DNA of 54,083 nucleotides from Acidimicrobiales bacterium (GTDB lineage Bacteria > Actinomycetota > Acidimicrobiia > Acidimicrobiales > Iamiaceae): positions 1 to 54,083 of the forward strand of contig JAOBWM010000133.1 in NCBI GenBank assembly GCA_025463365.1, written 5' to 3'. A program made the translations under genes and the position numbers. How positions within the stretch are numbered: the first letter of the stretch is position 1; each line of letters opens with the position of its first letter. The notes under the pieces are model-generated. The model was given only the letters and a program-made list of their open reading frames with translations. It made no database searches and was not told the DNA's origin. Positions 52,124-54,083 of this stretch are shown here, piece after piece.

Positions 52124-52285
52124 TCAGACCCCTTCGGCAATGGCCTGGGTCTCGAGGTGCTCCTCCAAGCCCGCCACGCCCATCTCCCGGCCGATGCCGG
52201 AGGCCTTGCAACCACCGAACGGCACGTCACGGTCGGCGGCGGGGACGGCCTCGCCGTCGATCATGTCGAGGTCGAGGACCTCCAT
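52124..52285 (-). pseudogene. C-terminal remnant of an aldehyde dehydrogenase
   Basis: The last 37 codons read DVPFGGCKASGIGREMGVAGLEEHLETQAI, an unmistakable aldehyde dehydrogenase C-terminus (family form PFGGYKxSGxGRExG). The catalytic Cys, NAD site and everything before are missing. The 53-codon frame starts at ATG 52285, which shares its A with the stop of the upstream SnoaL gene (TGATG), so it could still be translated. A full ALDH gene (Rv0768) sits beside the SDR in M. tuberculosis, so this looks like gene loss by deletion. Confidence 0.8.
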
Positions 52286-52848
52286 CACGACGGCACCTCC
52301 CAGATGCCGACCGGCGTGTCGGCGAGCCGGTAGTGGCCGGGGAGCTGGCCCGGCTCGAGCGAGCGTTCCATGCGCTTGGTCATGCCCTCCGACAGGGTCC
52401 CGTCGCCCATCATCTCCATGAACAGCGCGGCGGCGTTGCCGAAGTCGAACCAGTCGCGCTGCCAGCTCCACTGGAATCCGCCGCCGTAGCGGAACCAGCT
52501 CCCGCCGATGCCGGCAACCTCGTAGTTGGTGCCGTCGGCCCGAGTGGCGTCGGCCACCTGGCGCCAGAACCCCACGACCTGGCCGCGCTGGTCGTCGATG
52601 AGGAGCTGCTGGTACGGGTACTCCCAGCCGTCGAGCCCGAACATCTCACTGCCCAGCGCGTACTCACGGATCTCCTCGCGGCCGACGGCCATGAAGTTCT
52701 CCTTGGACCCGTAGTTCCAGCCGTAGGTGGCGTCTGTGGTGTAGAGGTCGGCCATCGGTCCCCAGTCGCCCGCCTCCTCGGCATCACGGTTGGCCTGGAG
52801 CCAGCGCTCCACCATCTCTTCCAGCTCGGCGCGGGGGTAGGCAGGCAA
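52285..52848 (-). CDS. SnoaL/NTF2-like protein
   Basis: The 187-residue protein has an NTF2-like cone fold pattern: VERWLQANRDAEEAGDWGPMADLYTTDATYGW, a strand with VGREEIREYAL, and paired strands GWEYPYQQLLIDDQRGQVVGFWRQVADATRADGTNYEVAGIGGSWFRYGGG. The family includes ketosteroid isomerases and many hydratases; the catalytic residues cannot be fixed here. It starts at TTG 52848 with GAGGAA upstream. It lies between the CYP51 fusion and the aldehyde dehydrogenase remnant. Confidence 0.85.
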   Translation of the reverse strand: MPAYPRAELEEMVERWLQANRDAEEAGDWGPMADLYTTDATYGWNYGSKENFMAVGREEIREYALGSEMFGLDGWEYPYQQLLIDDQRGQVVGFWRQVADATRADGTNYEVAGIGGSWFRYGGGFQWSWQRDWFDFGNAAALFMEMMGDGTLSEGMTKRMERSLEPGQLPGHYRLADTPVGIWEVPS

Positions 52849-52916
52849 CGGGGGTTCCTCTCGGAGCGTTCGGATGGGGTGGTCGACAGGGATGAGTGCG
52901 ACGAAGGCGTGAGTGG

Positions 52917-54083
52917 TCAGTCGTCGACGATCGACAAGGCATGGGTCGGGCAGTACTTCACGGCCGCCTCGGCGCGGTAGCGGGCGTCCTCAGGCGGCCG
53001 CTGGTCGAGCACGGTCAGCTCGCCCTGCTTCGAGACGGTGAACAGGTCGGGTGCTTCGCCTTCGCAGACCGCATGGCCCTGGCACAGGTCGCGGTCGACG
53101 ACCAGGCGCCAGCCGTCGGGTCGGGTCGACGGCGTCGTGTCGTCGTCGTTTTCGTCGTCGTCGTTTTCGTCGTCGTCGCCACTGGTCGGTCCGACGGCAC
53201 TCGCCGCGGCCTCGTCGGCTCGGCCGGTGGCGCGGTTCCGGTAGGTGGCACGACAGGGCTGGGCGAGCTGCACGACCATCTTCGAGTGGTCGTTGCGGTA
53301 GCTGTCGAGCGGTTGGGCCGCCTCGAAGGACCAGTCCTTCAGCAACACCGAGAAGATCGCCTTGAGCTGCATCATGGCGAAGGCGGCCCCGACGCAGCGG
53401 TGGCGGCCGGCGCCGAAGGGGATCCAGTTCCACGGGTTGGCCACGTCGGCGGCCGGATCGTCGAGGTAGCGACCCGGTCGGAACGCATCGGCGTCGTCGA
53501 ACGCCGCCGGCAGGCGGTTCGACACCGCCGGGCTGGCCGCCACCATCTTTCCGGCCGCGATGTGGCGGCCGCCGACATCGAGGTCGACGTTCGCCACGCG
53601 GAGCAGCAGGATCAGCGGCGGGTGCAGGCGGAGGGCCTCCTTGATCGCGCCTTCGAGCCGGGGCATCGAGCGCAGCGCGTGGTAGCTCACCTCGGTGCCG
53701 TCGGCGTACAGCTCATCGAGCTCGGCCACCACTGCGGCCATCTCGTCGGGGTGGCGCAGCAGCTCGATCAGCGTCCACGCCGCGGTGCCCGAGGTGGTGT
53801 GGTGCCCGGCGAACATCATCGAGATGAACATGCCGGTGATCTGGTCGGCGTCGAAGCGCAGGTCGCCGGCGTCATCGGTGATCGTCATCAACACGTCGAG
53901 CAGGTCCTTGGCGTCGCCTTCGGCATCCGCGGTCGCGTTCGCCTCGGCCCGGCGGTCCATGATCGATTGCACCAGCTCCACGAGGCCTCGGCGGGCGGCG
54001 TCGCGGGCCCGGAAGCTCGGGATGTCGGCGTAGGCGTCGACGTAGGCGAGGGCGTCGGTGCCCTGTTCGAGGTCGTGGTACAG
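52917..54083 (-). CDS. CYP51 (sterol 14-alpha-demethylase)-ferredoxin fusion, N-terminus outside window
   Basis: The visible 388 residues start inside the P450. The I helix FAGHHTTSGTAAWTLIELLRH, ExxR in KEALRLHPP and heme loop PFGAGRHRCVGAAFAMMQLKAIF are all close to M. tuberculosis CYP51, as is SYRNDHSKMVVQLAQP. An Asp/Asn/Glu-rich linker then leads to a 3Fe-4S-type ferredoxin (DLCQGHAVCEGEAPDLF ... YCPTHALS). The fused redox partner would pass electrons straight to the heme. Such a fusion is known from Methylococcus capsulatus CYP51. The sterol or other substrate in this host is unknown. The start codon lies outside the window. Confidence 0.92.
   Translation of the reverse strand: MYHDLEQGTDALAYVDAYADIPSFRARDAARRGLVELVQSIMDRRAEANATADAEGDAKDLLDVLMTITDDAGDLRFDADQITGMFISMMFAGHHTTSGTAAWTLIELLRHPDEMAAVVAELDELYADGTEVSYHALRSMPRLEGAIKEALRLHPPLILLLRVANVDLDVGGRHIAAGKMVAASPAVSNRLPAAFDDADAFRPGRYLDDPAADVANPWNWIPFGAGRHRCVGAAFAMMQLKAIFSVLLKDWSFEAAQPLDSYRNDHSKMVVQLAQPCRATYRNRATGRADEAAASAVGPTSGDDDENDDDENDDDTTPSTRPDGWRLVVDRDLCQGHAVCEGEAPDLFTVSKQGELTVLDQRPPEDARYRAEAAVKYCPTHALSIVDD
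53139..53178 (+). repeat. Short tandem repeat encoding the CYP51-ferredoxin linker
   Basis: The 15-nt unit GTCGTCGTCGTTTTC occurs twice and then a partial copy follows. On the minus strand it encodes DDDEN repeats that join the P450 and ferredoxin domains. Confidence 0.8.

Overview
The window is a G+C-rich (by eye around 70 %) actinobacterial chromosome segment. Actinobacterial hallmarks are an mIHF-type integration host factor, a PriA without a Walker A motif, and many -10-like TANNNT elements 7-8 nt from a start codon, which suggests leaderless mRNAs. An archaeal-type CMP kinase after mihF and a CYP51-ferredoxin fusion point, by inference only, to a deep lineage such as Acidimicrobiia. Genes are tightly packed, many with ATGA/GTGA/TGATG overlaps. 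I see no tRNA, rRNA, insertion sequence or CRISPR array.

Layout. 1-559: 5' part of a short-chain dehydrogenase (minus). 560-7833: pyrimidine operon (PyrR-type attenuator with a translated leader, carA, carB, pyrD, pyrF), then mihF and a CMP kinase. 7919-8581: lipoprotein. 8698-13472: rpoZ, coaBC, metK, priA. 13504-16765: sterol desaturase family, PhzF family, SpoU methyltransferase and RsmC-like methyltransferase (minus). 16790-20058: def, fmt, rsmB, mog. 20173-24666: FMN riboswitch and ribD-ribE-ribBA-ribH plus a SAM methyltransferase. 24704-34344: a ten-gene minus-strand operon behind one strong promoter, the best candidate for an undescribed system. It encodes a secreted Cys-containing protein, two lipoproteins, an adaptor with a peptidoglycan-binding domain, a MacB/LolD-like ATPase and permease, two GNAT acyltransferases, an acyl carrier protein and a cNMP-binding flavoprotein. 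34471-37471: FKBP, then a DrrAB-type ABC exporter divergent from a MarR regulator across a shared operator. 37519-39154: hisG, a cold-shock-like protein, a DUF1844 protein. 39155-40870: structured leader, infC (apparently starting at ATA), rpmI, rplT. 40916-46757: rRNA methyltransferase, soluble histidine kinase, pheS, pheT, MOSC protein. 46758-50468: esterase, membrane protein, unknown protein and AhpD/CMD-like protein, separated by two tandem pairs of a 47-nt palindromic repeat. 50469-54083: 3-hydroxyisobutyrate dehydrogenase family, SDR, aldehyde dehydrogenase remnant, SnoaL-like protein, and a CYP51-ferredoxin fusion running off the window.

How the parts work together. The left two thirds is mostly housekeeping: pyrimidine, flavin, CoA and SAM synthesis, translation initiation and protein N-terminal processing. 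Several of these units carry readable RNA control (PyrR attenuator, FMN riboswitch, infC leader). The right end resembles the Mycobacterium tuberculosis CYP51 neighbourhood (about Rv0760c-Rv0771) as I recall it. There the aldehyde dehydrogenase gene is whole; here only its last roughly 40 codons are recognisable.
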